NCBI RefSeq assembly: GCF_000719705.1
Contig: NZ_JOHO01000063.1
Location: 1-37,329, forward strand
Source: Streptomyces sp. NRRL S-350
GTDB taxonomy: Bacteria; Actinomycetota; Actinomycetes; Streptomycetales; Streptomycetaceae
Direction of reading: 5' to 3'
DNA length: 37,329 nt
The notes beneath the pieces are model-generated. The model did not search any database and was not told the origin of the DNA. It worked only from the letters and a program-made list of their open reading frames with translations. Each line of letters begins with the position of its first letter. The stretch's first letter is position 1. Below, in pieces: positions 1 to 8,556 of this stretch. The position numbers and the translations under genes were made by a program.

Positions 1-63
1 ACAGGTCCTAACAGAAGCCGTGTTGTTGTGTGACCGTCGGCTGGTCTGCTCGTTGGATCGTCC

Positions 64-480
64 GTGGGGAAGAGGGAATCTCGTCCGTGGATCGTGTCGG
101 ACGAACTGTGGGGGCTGGTCGAGCCGTTGCTGCCTGAACCGGGCCCGAAGCTGAAGCCGGGGCGTCCTCGAGTGCCGGACCGGCAGGCCTTGTGCGGGAT
201 CCTGTTCGTGCTGCACACCGGCATCCAGTGGGAGTACCTGCCGCAGGAGCTCGGCTTCGGCTCGGGTATGACCTGCTGGCGGCGCCTGGCAGCGTGGAAC
301 GAAGCCGGCGTGTGGGACCGGCTCCATCTGGTCCTGCTGCGAAAGCTGCGGTCCGCCCGGCAGCTCGACTGGTCCCGGGCGGTGATCGACTTCACTGACC
401 GGCGGCAACCGCAACGACGTCACCCAGCTGCTGCCCCTGCTCGCGAAGATCCCCGCCGTGGCCGGCCTGGTCGGCCGGCG
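64..480 (+). pseudogene. IS5-family transposase, internally deleted remnant
   Basis: The GTG start opens a frame with the N-terminal part of an IS5-type transposase: WIVSDELWGLVEPLLP, the GRPRVPDRQALCGILFVL segment and GIQWEYLPQELGFGSGMTCWRRL are typical of the DUF4096-like helical domain. At about 394 the frame reaches AVIDF, where the catalytic Asp region should begin. The text then jumps to LTGGNRNDVTQLLPLLAKIP in the neighbouring frame (about 397-480), a stretch that normally lies many residues further on. The piece between, holding the first catalytic segment, is missing and the frame is shifted. After about 480 the homology stops and the antisense end of the next insertion sequence begins. 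This is an inactive remnant; the family call is firm, the exact junctions are by eye. Confidence 0.8.
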
Positions 481-483
481 ACC

Positions 484-1776
484 TGCTTGGTGGAGTCTGC
501 GCCAGATTGACCAAGCCAGAAGGCGGTTCGGCGGTGCGGTCGGCCGTCTGAACAGCGTGCCGATGAGATGGCGTATCTCCGGGATGGTCAGGTCGATCGG
601 GTCACTGCTGCGGGCAGGAAGGTTCGGGTCGGTGCTCCGGTTGGGCTTCGCGCTGACAGCGACGGCGGCGAGGAAGGCCAGCGCGAGCATGGCCAGGGTG
701 ATGTGGCGGTGCCAGGAGGTCCAGTGACGGACCTGGTAGTGGTCCAGGCCGACCTGACCTTTCGCGGCTTGGAAGCACTCCCCGATGCACCACCTGATCC
801 CAGCGACGCGTACCAGCGTGGACAGGGCCACCTCGCCCGGTGACCAGCACAGGTAGAAGGCGAGTTCGCCGGTTGCGGCGTTGCGGCGGACCAGCAGGCA
901 CCGGTTCCTGTCGGCGCCGATCTGCACCCACGCCCAGTCGTAGTAGCGCGGGCCCTTCGCTCCGGCGCCGACGCTCTGCCGGTGCCAGGCGTCCCGAGGC
1001 AGGACGGCGGCCATGGCGTCGGCTCGCGCCACCGTGCGGTCCTGGTTGATCCGCACCCTGGTAGTGCAGGCGACCGCCAGGACGTAGCCGATCCCGCGTG
1101 CCTCCAGGGCGGAGCGAAGCTGGGGGTCCTGGCCGTAGACCTCGTCTCCGGTCACCCAAGAGGACGCGCACCCGGCGTCCAGGGCCGCTTCGATCATCTG
1201 CAGAGCCAGGCGGGGCTTGGTGGCGAACTCGACCTGCTCGGGAACGCCGGAGCCGGACCGGCGCTCGGGATCCCGGCACCAGGTGTGCTCGGGGAGGTAG
1301 AGCCGACGGTCGATCAGGGCCCTGCCCCGAGACGACGCGTAAGCGAGGAACACCCCGACCTGGGCATTTTCGATCCGCCCGGCAGTGCCGGTGTACTGCC
1401 GCTGCACGCCCGCCGAACGGAGGCCCTTCTTCAAGAACCCCGTCTCGTCCACGACCAACACCCCGTCACCGCCGAGATGGTCCAGCACGTAGGAGCGCAC
1501 CTCGTCGCGCACCTCGTCAGCGTCCCAGCGTGCGCTTCGCAGCAGCCGCTGCATCGCGCCGGGGCGAGCATGGCCGGCTTCCTCGGCCAGCTGCCAGCAG
1601 TTCTTGCGTTCGACGCCGGACAGCAATCCGAGGACGAACGCCCGTGCCGTCGCCCTCGGTTCCACTCGTCGGAAACGGCCCGCGATGCGGGCCATGGCCT
1701 GGTCGAACATCGCCCGCCAGCGGGCAGGGTCTACGCTATGGCCCGCGGCCACCGCACCATTCTCAGAAGTCCACAC
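484..1776 (-). mobile_element. IS701-family transposase, DDE residues intact, C-terminus cut
   Basis: Reading the minus strand from GTG at 1776 gives 431 uninterrupted residues of an IS701/DDE transposase: N-terminal RWRAMFDQAMARIAGRFRR, then VLVVDETGFLKKG (Asp about 110), SWVTGDEVYGQ (Asp about 211) and RWCIGECFQAAKGQVGLDHY (Glu about 333), the likely catalytic triad. The family usually ends a few residues after LLAWSxWRR with a basic tail; here homology stops at RRLHQA (484) and the frame runs on without a stop, antisense through the IS5 remnant, to the left edge of the window. Because it has no stop inside the window it is easily missed. The 3' end of this element was therefore lost when it was joined to the IS5 fragment. 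Catalytic residues are present, but mobility is doubtful without that end. Confidence 0.85.
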
Positions 1777-1788
1777 AACCTCTGATGA

Positions 1789-2205
1789 TCACGCGGTGGC
1801 CGCTTGCGTATCTGCCCCTGCCGCCAATTGGTGCCAGGCATGGGTGCATCCGTCGGCGCAGAACCGCTCCCGGCGGCGCTTGTCCGCCACCCCCAGCAGC
1901 GCGACCAGCAGCCGAAACGCCTTCACGCGCTCGTCCTGCGGCAGATTGATGATCTTTGTCAGCTGCCCGGCCAACTGCCCACGCGTGATCAGCACCGCCG
2001 GGGTGTGCGTCGGCCGGATACCGGCGAGTCGCACGCTCTCGGGCCCGTCCTCCATCGTCGCGCGGGCCTGAATGCAGTGTCCGCCCAGATCCCGCAGGAC
2101 CTCGAACTGGTCCTCGGAGGGAAGGGCTTCGAACCACTCGACACCCTGCCCGAGCGGGCGCAGCCCCTGTGCGAGTTCGTTCAACATGACCGTGCGCTCG
2201 TCCAT
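1789..2205 (-). CDS. DUF5958 family protein
   Basis: A 138-residue protein of a Streptomyces-type family I recognise as DUF5958: MDERTVMLNELAQGLRP, a middle GHCIQARATMEDGPESVR, then RPTHTPAVLITRG and a C-terminal ADKRRRERFCADGCTHAWHQL. The last part has two cysteines and two histidines close together and could bind metal, but that is inference. The ATG at 2205 is preferred to upstream starts because GGAGGTGG lies just ahead of it. The stop codon lies only 13 bp from the IS701 start, so the element has landed at its 3' end. Function unknown; such proteins are small, cytoplasmic and often found near accessory genes. Confidence 0.8.
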   Translation of the reverse strand: MDERTVMLNELAQGLRPLGQGVEWFEALPSEDQFEVLRDLGGHCIQARATMEDGPESVRLAGIRPTHTPAVLITRGQLAGQLTKIINLPQDERVKAFRLLVALLGVADKRRRERFCADGCTHAWHQLAAGADTQAATA

Positions 2206-2307
2206 CCGCCCACCTCCGCGACTCGGCTGAGGCCAGTAGACCCCGGGGGTCATCGAACCAGATCGCGAAGTATGACTGGAGAATTAGGACCTTTAAGACA
2301 CCAGCGC

Positions 2308-2317
2308 GTACATGTAC
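2308..2317. promoter_or_regulatory. 10-bp palindrome GTACATGTAC upstream of the DUF5958 gene
   Basis: GTACATGTAC is a perfect palindrome, itself flanked by GCGCGT (2304-2309) and ACGCGC (2322-2327), about 100 bp upstream of the DUF5958 start. It could be a regulator site or a small stem-loop. No regulator is known for it. Confidence 0.25.
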
Positions 2318-2362
2318 ACCAACGCGCACTGAGGCCGCCGCGGCGGTTCTCTGTGATGGGGC

Positions 2363-4081
2363 TCAGTCAAGGCGAATGAAGTGAGCCACGAACAGGGTGA
2401 AGGCCAGGCCGAGCAGGGTGAAGAGCTCGACCATGAGAATGGATTGGCGCATCCGCCGCAACCGCGCGCTCAACGTTGAACTGTCCCTGCTCAACAGGAG
2501 AGTAGCGGCGAAGGCCACTGGAACAAGAATCACCGTGGCATCTTTCGCACTGAGTCCCTGCTGGTTTGGGATACTGCCGCTGGGTCCTTTGGCCGTCACT
2601 GAATTCAGCTCGGCAATTCCACGGAAACAGAGCAAGGCTATGGCAAATGCGGTGATCAGCATGGTGAACCAGAGCATGAAGGAGTGAAGCCTGGTCAGCC
2701 GCAGAGGAAGCTTGATCCAGATGCGATCATCGCGCTCACGCATCGAGTCCTGCCTCAGGTAGAGCTCGGACGTCCTCACCTCTTCATCGACCTTAGGGCC
2801 TTCGATCCGCCGACCCAGGATGTCCCTGGCCTCCGGCCGATGCAGGCGGACGGCAGTGTCGCCGACGCGCACGCTGACATGGTTCGTCTCCGCGTCCGCA
2901 AAAGCAATCATTGTGTAGGCCGTCTTACGAAAACCGTCACGCAAAGGAACGGCCGCCTCGTCCCGAGCCTTCGTGAAATAAACGGCCCGCTTTTGGCTCA
3001 TCTTGATGATGAACGGCCTGTCCGTCGGAACGGTACAGCGAGCAAAAGCCGTCCAGCGAAGCCCGTAGCCGAAGTAGGCGGAAATGAAGGCTCTGGCATC
3101 CTTGTCGTCTCTGTTTTCCGCATCCTTCAAGAGTTTGTGCAGCCTAATAAGTATTTCGTGGATCTCATTACCAGTGGGTAGCTTGTAGTTTCGGAGATAC
3201 TTGTAGCGACATGGGAGCTCCCGAAAGAGATAAGGGAGCGAGATCAAAGGGTGTTCGGCGCCGCTGACATGTTCGGAAATTACATAACCCTTGGAGAGGT
3301 GTGCAATCTTATTCGCCACGGCCCACCAGTCGTCGTAGGACTCCATGGTGTACGACGTGAGTTCTTTGTATGACTCTATAGCGTCCGACGTCGGCTCTTC
3401 GGAAATTGAGGGTTTTTCGAAACTGGAGAGGAGGTACTCCCTCGTCACATCCGACTCCTCCTGTCGGTCCCAGAAGCTCAAACTTCGAGGCGAAGGGTGG
3501 CGTCGCCTGTTCCAGAGCTCCTCGTAGGAGCTTGTCGGGAAATAGAAGATGGCAGTCAGGAGATCGAGGAGTCCTGGGTTGGATTCATTCCCGTCAAATT
3601 CTCTTCTCTCGCAGAGATTGGCCTTGCATGCCAAATGGGCAACATATTTGGCCTGGATTCTCGCGCTCTCATCAAGCGGGATCCTGTACTGCTCCTTTCC
3701 GTCGATGCTGATATGGAGATCGAGGAGCGGGATCGCCGGCATGTCAGCAATCGGAAGGATTATAGAAGCACTGTCGGGAGTTGGCCGAAATCTACGATCC
3801 AAAGGGGAGCTGAGGACGCTTCTCAGATGTCGGACCGGATCTTCTTCGCAGCCGTGCCTGCAGCCGTCGATCGTGCCGAAACGCCCGGAAATGGCCTCTC
3901 TGAGAGGTTTGACATGAATTTCCCGGGTACGCTCCGACCAAAGTGCACTGGAAAGCTCGATCCTTTCAACAGCGCGAAGCCGCCAGGCCTTCGGGTTGCC
4001 GAGAAGCGCGACGGCCGCCTCATCAAGCGTTAAGTCCGCAGGAGTGGGCGGCGTCATACGGCACCACTGGTCATTACTCAT
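2363..4081 (-). CDS. Hypothetical 572-residue protein with C-terminal membrane helices
   Basis: I do not recognise this family. The first 460 residues are soluble, with no repeats or clear catalytic motif. There are cysteines in a CRHGCEE motif near 74-78, a WDRQEESDV segment near 204 and an acidic/aromatic stretch near 240-255 (SYTMESYDDWWAVANK). Three hydrophobic segments follow, at about 467-487, 515-531 and 547-568, so the large N-terminal part probably sits on one side of the membrane. Base composition is clearly lower in G+C than the neighbours and A/T-ending codons are common, which points to transfer. The ATG at 4081 has no good ribosome binding site; the in-frame ATG at residue 9 is an alternative. 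It is divergent from a tiny membrane-protein gene only about 40 bp away, so the two may share a promoter. Confidence 0.75.
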   Translation of the reverse strand: MSNDQWCRMTPPTPADLTLDEAAVALLGNPKAWRLRAVERIELSSALWSERTREIHVKPLREAISGRFGTIDGCRHGCEEDPVRHLRSVLSSPLDRRFRPTPDSASIILPIADMPAIPLLDLHISIDGKEQYRIPLDESARIQAKYVAHLACKANLCERREFDGNESNPGLLDLLTAIFYFPTSSYEELWNRRRHPSPRSLSFWDRQEESDVTREYLLSSFEKPSISEEPTSDAIESYKELTSYTMESYDDWWAVANKIAHLSKGYVISEHVSGAEHPLISLPYLFRELPCRYKYLRNYKLPTGNEIHEILIRLHKLLKDAENRDDKDARAFISAYFGYGLRWTAFARCTVPTDRPFIIKMSQKRAVYFTKARDEAAVPLRDGFRKTAYTMIAFADAETNHVSVRVGDTAVRLHRPEARDILGRRIEGPKVDEEVRTSELYLRQDSMRERDDRIWIKLPLRLTRLHSFMLWFTMLITAFAIALLCFRGIAELNSVTAKGPSGSIPNQQGLSAKDATVILVPVAFAATLLLSRDSSTLSARLRRMRQSILMVELFTLLGLAFTLFVAHFIRLD

Positions 4082-4118
4082 GCGCTTAGGCTAATCCGTC
4101 TTGCGGAAATCTTTACCC

Positions 4119-4381
4119 ATGGCGAACATATTAATCATGACATCTCCTCAGAACAAGCCCATGTTTTCGGTATCGCTATCCAAGGTCGACCTTGACCTTG
4201 ACCTCGACCTGACGGAAGTGCTGAAGCTGATCGGGTTCATCGCACTCATGATTCTGCTGGGGCTGATTTCGCAAGACATCCAAGCCATCCCTCGGCCGGC
4301 CTGGCGCTCACCGCGCTCATCGCGGCATTCGCAGCACTCTTCTTCAACACGTCTGCCATTGCGTTCCCGCGGCGCCTCTAG
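4119..4381 (+). pseudogene. Two-helix membrane microprotein, apparently frameshifted
   Basis: From ATG 4119 (or 4137) the frame reads an N-terminus, a KVDLDLDLDLTEVL repeat and a membrane helix LIGFIALMILLGLISQD, then loses character. A -1 shift near 4290 gives SAGLALTALIAAFAALFFNTSAIAFPRRL and a stop at 4379-4381, which is clearly a second helix with a basic end. One extra C in the ATCCCTCGG tract would restore a single protein of about 87 residues with two helices, of holin-like size and topology. Either one base has been lost, or the ribosome slips. The DLDLDL part is encoded by short CTTGAC/CTCGAC repeats. It is divergent from the 572-residue membrane protein and shares its lower G+C, so the two may form one acquired unit. 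Function unknown. Confidence 0.5.
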
Positions 4382-4750
4382 GTCGACATGCAAGTAACCC
4401 GAACGTGGTGCTGCTCTGACTGCTTCCTCTCGATGGACACCATCCCCCTACTCGACCCTGCATCGTTCGTTCGCAGAGCGCATCCCGAGACGCGAGCGCT
4501 GCCCGGAGCGCCAGGGGGCTGAGCGTCATGCAGGGCCGAGTGCGCACCACGGCGGTGGCCGCCACACCCAGGGGTGCGACGGCCCACCGATCAAGTCAGC
4601 TATTCACGGTCATCGCAGACGTGGGCTGTGCGGCGCGAGGAGCCCCTCATCCGGCTCATCCGATATCGCTGGCGCGGGGACGGCAGGCGCTACTAGGGTG
4701 CGGCGTGCGAGTAGCAAACTGATGGGGGTTCGAGTACTTTGGCAGGGCAT
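4382..4750. other. Intergenic region without a convincing gene
   Basis: About 370 bp between the low-G+C block and the acetyltransferase. Short open frames exist on both strands but none has a family resemblance, a good ribosome binding site or consistent codon use. Composition rises to the normal high G+C here, so it may mark the right edge of the acquired segment. Confidence 0.5.
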
Positions 4751-5281
4751 GTGCGGTCGGCTACGTCGGAGGACGTGGCGGGTCTGGCGGTAGTCGAGGC
4801 CGCCTCCTGGCGGGCTGCGTTCGTCGGGTTGCTGCCCGCGGACTACCTGGCCGGGCTGGACACCGAGCGGCTGTGCGTCTCCTGGAAGGAGAAGCTGGCC
4901 GGGGGGAACTGGCCTTCCTCTGGAACGCTGCTGGCCGAGGGAGCAGTTGACGGTGAGGTCCGGACGGTCGGGTATTCGCGGTTCTATCCGACCGAGGACA
5001 TGGACGACGACCCAAGGACTGTGTCGACGATCGGCGCCCTCTACACACTGCCCGAGGTGTGGGGAACCGGGATCGGCAAGACTTTGATGGCGCGGACACT
5101 GGCGACCATGGCCGAGGCAGGATTCAGGTCGGCGTCGTTGTGGGTCCTCGAGGACAACCTGCGTGCCCGGACCTTCTACCAGGGCCAGGGCTGGACGCAT
5201 GACGGCACCGTGCTGCGGGAGTGCAGCGACGGGATGCCGATCACCAAGCTCCGCTACCGCTGCGCCCTGCCGACCAACTGA
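4751..5281 (+). CDS. GNAT family N-acetyltransferase
   Basis: A 176-residue acetyl-CoA-dependent N-acetyltransferase. It starts RSATSEDVAGLAVVEAASWRAAFVGLLP, the usual beta1-alpha1 opening. The acetyl-CoA pyrophosphate loop is in LYTLPEVWGTGIGKTLMART (motif A, Q/R-x-x-G-x-G type with W-G-T-G-I-G). The conserved SLWVLEDNLRARTFYQGQGW segment is motif B, where the Tyr is the usual general acid. The substrate cannot be told. GTG 4751 is preferred because the CAGGG just ahead can act as a ribosome binding site; TTG at 4739 would add four residues. It stands alone, with over 300 bp to the next gene. Confidence 0.88.
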   Translation: MRSATSEDVAGLAVVEAASWRAAFVGLLPADYLAGLDTERLCVSWKEKLAGGNWPSSGTLLAEGAVDGEVRTVGYSRFYPTEDMDDDPRTVSTIGALYTLPEVWGTGIGKTLMARTLATMAEAGFRSASLWVLEDNLRARTFYQGQGWTHDGTVLRECSDGMPITKLRYRCALPTN

Positions 5282-5633
5282 AGCTGCGGCGCCTCGAGTG
5301 CCGGTAGGCGTCGCGGTCGCGCCGCAGGTTGCGACACCGGGACAACGGCATCCCCATCTGCCTCGGCCGAGAGCTGGGCACGAGCGCGGACGGACTGTGG
5401 CCGGTCGCCGCCAGATGAGCTCAGGGCACCGCATGCGGCACAGTGCTTGCCCCTGAGTTGTTGCCCGAGGCAGGCTCTCCCCGCGCCTCCCTGCCGCGAG
5501 GGATGTCCCGAAGCCAATCCTCCGGGCTCCCTTCTGGGCCCACAGTGATTGTCGGGGGAAGGACCGCTCAGCGACGGTCTCGCGGTTTGAAATTCAGGTG
5601 TGCTGCCTCAGCTGGTGAGTGAGCATAGGGGCC
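5282..5633. other. Intergenic region without a recognised gene
   Basis: About 350 bp. I see no family match on either strand. One short plus-strand frame at about 5334-5415 reads RDNGIPICLGRELGTSADGL before a stop and has protein-like composition, so it could be the tail of a lost gene, but nothing identifies it. Confidence 0.4.
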
Positions 5634-6269
5634 ATGGTTGACTCGAGCCTGTATGCCGCGTTCTTCGTCGCCGCCCTTCTGCTGTGCGTGTCGCCGGGGC
5701 CGGACATGATGTTCATCGTGGCGATGGGAGGCCGCGGTGGTCCAAGGACGGGGGTGCTCGCAGCGGTTGGGGTCGCATGCGGTGCCCTTCTCCACGTGCT
5801 CGCAGCGATGCTGGGCCTGTCTGCACTGTTCTTGGCGTTCCCAACGTTGTATTACGCACTGCGTTGGGCCGGCGCGGCGTACCTGCTGTACCTCGCCGTG
5901 AAGACGTTCCGGGACAAGGCCCCGCTCGACGGCGAGGAAGGACGGGCGGGATCTCCGGCTCCCAGCCGGTGGCGAGCCTTCGGCCAGGGCATGCTGACGA
6001 ACGTGCTGAACCCCAAGGTGATCTTGTTCAACGTCGCGTTCCTGCCGCAGTTCGTCCGTCCCGCTCTGGGGCACGTCCCGGTGCAGTTCCTCATCCTGGG
6101 CCTGACGATGGTCCTCATCGGGCTCGCCATCGACACATCCGTTGGGCTGCTGTCGGGGCGCCTTGCCGCGCTACTGCGCCACAGCCGCCGGTTCGCGCGA
6201 GGGCTGAACATCTTCAGCGGCACGATCTTCAGCGGTCTGGCCGTGCGTCTGCTCGCCGCACCGAAGTAG
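5634..6269 (+). CDS. LysE family translocator (amino acid/metabolite exporter)
   Basis: A 211-residue inner-membrane protein of the LysE/RhtB exporter family. The first helix runs into the conserved SPGPDMMFIVAMG motif; GVACGALLHVLAAMLGLSAL and YYALRWAGAAYLLYLAVKTF are helices 2 and 3. After a variable cytoplasmic loop (DGEEGRAGSPAPSR) come the conserved TNVLNPKVILFNVAFLPQFV segment and two more helices. Six helices in about 210 residues is the family norm. The substrate is not predictable. ATG 5634 is chosen because ATAGGGG lies just upstream; GTG 5619 would add five residues. A downstream gene starts 25 bp after the stop and may be co-transcribed, though the functions are not obviously linked. 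Confidence 0.9.
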   Translation: MVDSSLYAAFFVAALLLCVSPGPDMMFIVAMGGRGGPRTGVLAAVGVACGALLHVLAAMLGLSALFLAFPTLYYALRWAGAAYLLYLAVKTFRDKAPLDGEEGRAGSPAPSRWRAFGQGMLTNVLNPKVILFNVAFLPQFVRPALGHVPVQFLILGLTMVLIGLAIDTSVGLLSGRLAALLRHSRRFARGLNIFSGTIFSGLAVRLLAAPK

Positions 6270-6293
6270 AGGTTTGCCGACCGGCAACCACAG

Positions 6294-6536
6294 ATGGCCA
6301 CCGAGGTGGCGCTGGCCACCGGTCCGGTGGAGGGGCTGAGTATCCGCAACCAGCTGCCCGGCACGGTCACCGCTGTGTCCACGGGTGGGGCGATGGCAGG
6401 AGCGAGGGTCACCGTGGACGGCGGTGAGCTGACCGCTGTCATCACCGCCGACGCCTGCTCCGATCTGGGCCTTGCCGAAGGCTCGTCCGTGGTGGCGCTG
6501 ATCAAGTCCACCGAGGTCTCGCTCGCAACCACCTGA
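6294..6536 (+). CDS. Mop/TOBE-domain molybdate-binding protein (molbindin-like)
   Basis: An 80-residue protein made of one Mop (TOBE) domain: LSIRNQLPGTVTAVSTGGAM, then ARVTVDGGELTAVITADACSDLGL and the closing GSSVVALIKSTEVSLATT. Such single-domain proteins assemble into small oligomers that bind molybdate or tungstate and serve as a cytoplasmic store; the same domain occurs in ModE and ModC. The first 13 residues before the domain are not typical, so the true start may lie a little downstream, for instance at the GTG near 6327. It lies 25 bp after the LysE-type gene and only about 4 kb from two molybdenum enzymes, which gives the neighbourhood a molybdenum theme. Confidence 0.88.
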   Translation: MATEVALATGPVEGLSIRNQLPGTVTAVSTGGAMAGARVTVDGGELTAVITADACSDLGLAEGSSVVALIKSTEVSLATT

Positions 6537-6791
6537 TTCGTTCCCGGCAGCTCACCGCCACCACGGCTGGTGCCGGCGGCCGGAGATCTCAGGGGGCGAT
6601 GCCGGCACGGCGGGGTGCATGGCATACCGCGCGGTGCGCTCGTACCTGTGGGTGCGCACTGGTCGTTCCCCATCGAAGGGGAGCGACCCCAAGAACTGCC
6701 TGGCGGGGCCTCAGCCTGCGCAGCTGAGGCCCCGGCCAAGCGGGATGGAGGTGTGCTATCCGTCGGCAATGGCTGCCGCTGTTCTTGATTC

Positions 6792-8444
6792 TCAGCGGGC
6801 CGTGACGGTGTTGCCTGAGACCTCCGTCCCACCGGTGTTGCTGTTCAGCGTCATCGTGCCGTGGACCTCGTTGCCCGCGCAGTTGTCGGCGCGGCCCGGG
6901 TCCGATCCGATCAGGACGTAGCCGCTGGTGCCCTGGACGGTGACGGCTCCCCGGAGCGTGGAGTGGCAGACGGTGAGGGCGAGGGCGCTGTCGGCCGTCA
7001 GGGAGCCGTGGATCTCGGCGTCGAGGACGGCCAGTGCTCCGCCGGGCCGTACGGTGATCGCTCCGTCCTGGACGCCGCCGGACGTGATGCAGAGGGAGCG
7101 ATCGGTGTCGACGGTCAGCCGGCCGTGGTGGGCGGTGGTGATGCAGGGTTCGCTGAAGCCGACGGTGAGGCCGGTCGGGTCGGTGGTGGTGCTGGCGGTG
7201 AGGTTCGGGTCGCCGCTGTAGGTGGCGGTGATCGGGTGGGAGCCGGGCTGGAGCCGGGGCGTGGTGAAGGTGGCCCGGCCGCCGTCGAGCGGCATGGTGG
7301 CCAGGGGCGTGGTGCCGTCGGAGAAGGTGACCGTTCCGGTCGGGGTGGGGGCGGCGGGGTTGGTCGGGCCGACCGTCGCGGTGAGGGTGACGGGGTGTCC
7401 GAACAGTGGCGTCGCCGTGTCGGTGGTGAGTGTGGTGGTGGTGCCGTAGCGGAAGGAGACGACGGCCCGGCCGTTGCCGTGGTTGACGCCCTGGAGGAGC
7501 GAGGCGTCGATGGCCGTGGGCGCCGCGTAGCTGCTGCCGCCGCCACCGCCCGCGCCGTACAGGTTGCCGGGATTCCCGCCGCCCGATCCACCTCCGCCAC
7601 CGAACCAGCCCCCGCCGCCCCCGCCGCCGCCGTTGCCGCCGCGGGCGCCGTTGCCCCCGGTCCCGCCGCTGCCCGGGTTGTACAGGCCCGTCCAGTTGTC
7701 GTAGTCGCCGCCGGGAGCGCCCGGGCCGCCGAGTGCGGAGTTGGGGCTGCCGGTGCCGGGCGCGCTCTGGGTACCGCCGCCGCCGGCCACGCCGGAGCCG
7801 GCCGGGCCGCCGCCCTGGCCGCCGGACTCGCCGGTCGGGCCGCCGCCGTTGCCGCCGTGCAGCAGGGGACCGCCGTTGCCCGCGCCGCCACCGCCACCGG
7901 CGACGAGCACCCGGTCGGCCGCGCCGAAGGTGCCGGTGCGCACGTCGGAGGCGCCGCCGCCCGAGCCCCCGCCACCGTGTGCCCCGCCGCCGCCGGTGCC
8001 GTGGCCGTAGCCGCCCGGGCGGGCGAACTCGCCGTGTCGGGAGGTGCCGGGGGTGCCGGCCGCGCCGAGGGTGATCTGCAGGGTCTGGCCGGGTGTCACG
8101 GCGAGGGTGGCCCGGGATTCGCCGCCGAGGCCGCCGGGCGCGCCGGTGTTCGGCGGGTTGGGGGAGACGTACCCGGCGGCGCTGCCGCCCTCGGCGCCGA
8201 ACAGGTCGATGCTGACCGCGGTGACGCCGTCCGGCACGGTGAAGGTGTCCGTGCCGGTGGCGGTGTAGGTGCAGCTGGGGGAGGAGGGGGTGAGGGCGCC
8301 GCCGCTGCCGCACGGTGGGGCCGGCGCCGCCGCGGCGGTCGCGGTGACGGGTACGAGTGCGGCGGCGAGCAGGCCGCAGGCTCCGGCCAGGGCGGTGGTG
8401 GCGGAGCTGAGGGTGCGCGGACGGGGGGTGGTCCGTGGGTTCAT
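6792..8444 (-). CDS. Secreted glycine-rich protein with Ig-like domain
   Basis: A 550-residue exported protein. A Sec signal peptide covers about residues 1-39 (basic start, ATTALAGACGLLAAALVPV core, cleavage near TAAAA-AP). Next, about 45-130, is a beta-rich part (TFTVPDGVTAVSIDLFGAEG) that usually precedes bacterial glycine-rich domains, then a long Gly-rich region to about 330 full of GGGG blocks, ending SSYAAPTAID. An Ig-like repeat follows (TPLFGHPVTLTATVGP to HPITATYSGDPNLTAS). The last 110 residues read like a short right-handed beta-helix (GAITVRPGGALAVLDAEIHG, GTMTLNSNTGGTEVSGNT). A cell-surface or matrix role is likely; the exact function is unknown. It is read in the same direction as the next secreted gene with a gap of about 110 bp. 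Confidence 0.85.
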   Translation of the reverse strand: MNPRTTPRPRTLSSATTALAGACGLLAAALVPVTATAAAAPAPPCGSGGALTPSSPSCTYTATGTDTFTVPDGVTAVSIDLFGAEGGSAAGYVSPNPPNTGAPGGLGGESRATLAVTPGQTLQITLGAAGTPGTSRHGEFARPGGYGHGTGGGGAHGGGGSGGGASDVRTGTFGAADRVLVAGGGGGAGNGGPLLHGGNGGGPTGESGGQGGGPAGSGVAGGGGTQSAPGTGSPNSALGGPGAPGGDYDNWTGLYNPGSGGTGGNGARGGNGGGGGGGGWFGGGGGSGGGNPGNLYGAGGGGGSSYAAPTAIDASLLQGVNHGNGRAVVSFRYGTTTTLTTDTATPLFGHPVTLTATVGPTNPAAPTPTGTVTFSDGTTPLATMPLDGGRATFTTPRLQPGSHPITATYSGDPNLTASTTTDPTGLTVGFSEPCITTAHHGRLTVDTDRSLCITSGGVQDGAITVRPGGALAVLDAEIHGSLTADSALALTVCHSTLRGAVTVQGTSGYVLIGSDPGRADNCAGNEVHGTMTLNSNTGGTEVSGNTVTAR

Positions 8445-8556
8445 GGGTGTTGATGTTGCCTTTCCGGGCCGGTGTGGGCGGCCCGAGGTGGAACCGGTGA
8501 TCCGCAGGTAGGCCGGGTGCTTCCCGGCCTGCCTGCGGATCGGGGCGGTGGGTGGA

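Noticed and set aside
602..1279. Arg-rich minus-strand frame within the IS701 element
   Set aside because: It is a neighbouring frame of the real transposase, which reads with all catalytic motifs.
7741..8074. Proline- and arginine-rich plus-strand frames
   Set aside because: Antisense of the Gly-rich region of the secreted protein at 6792-8444.
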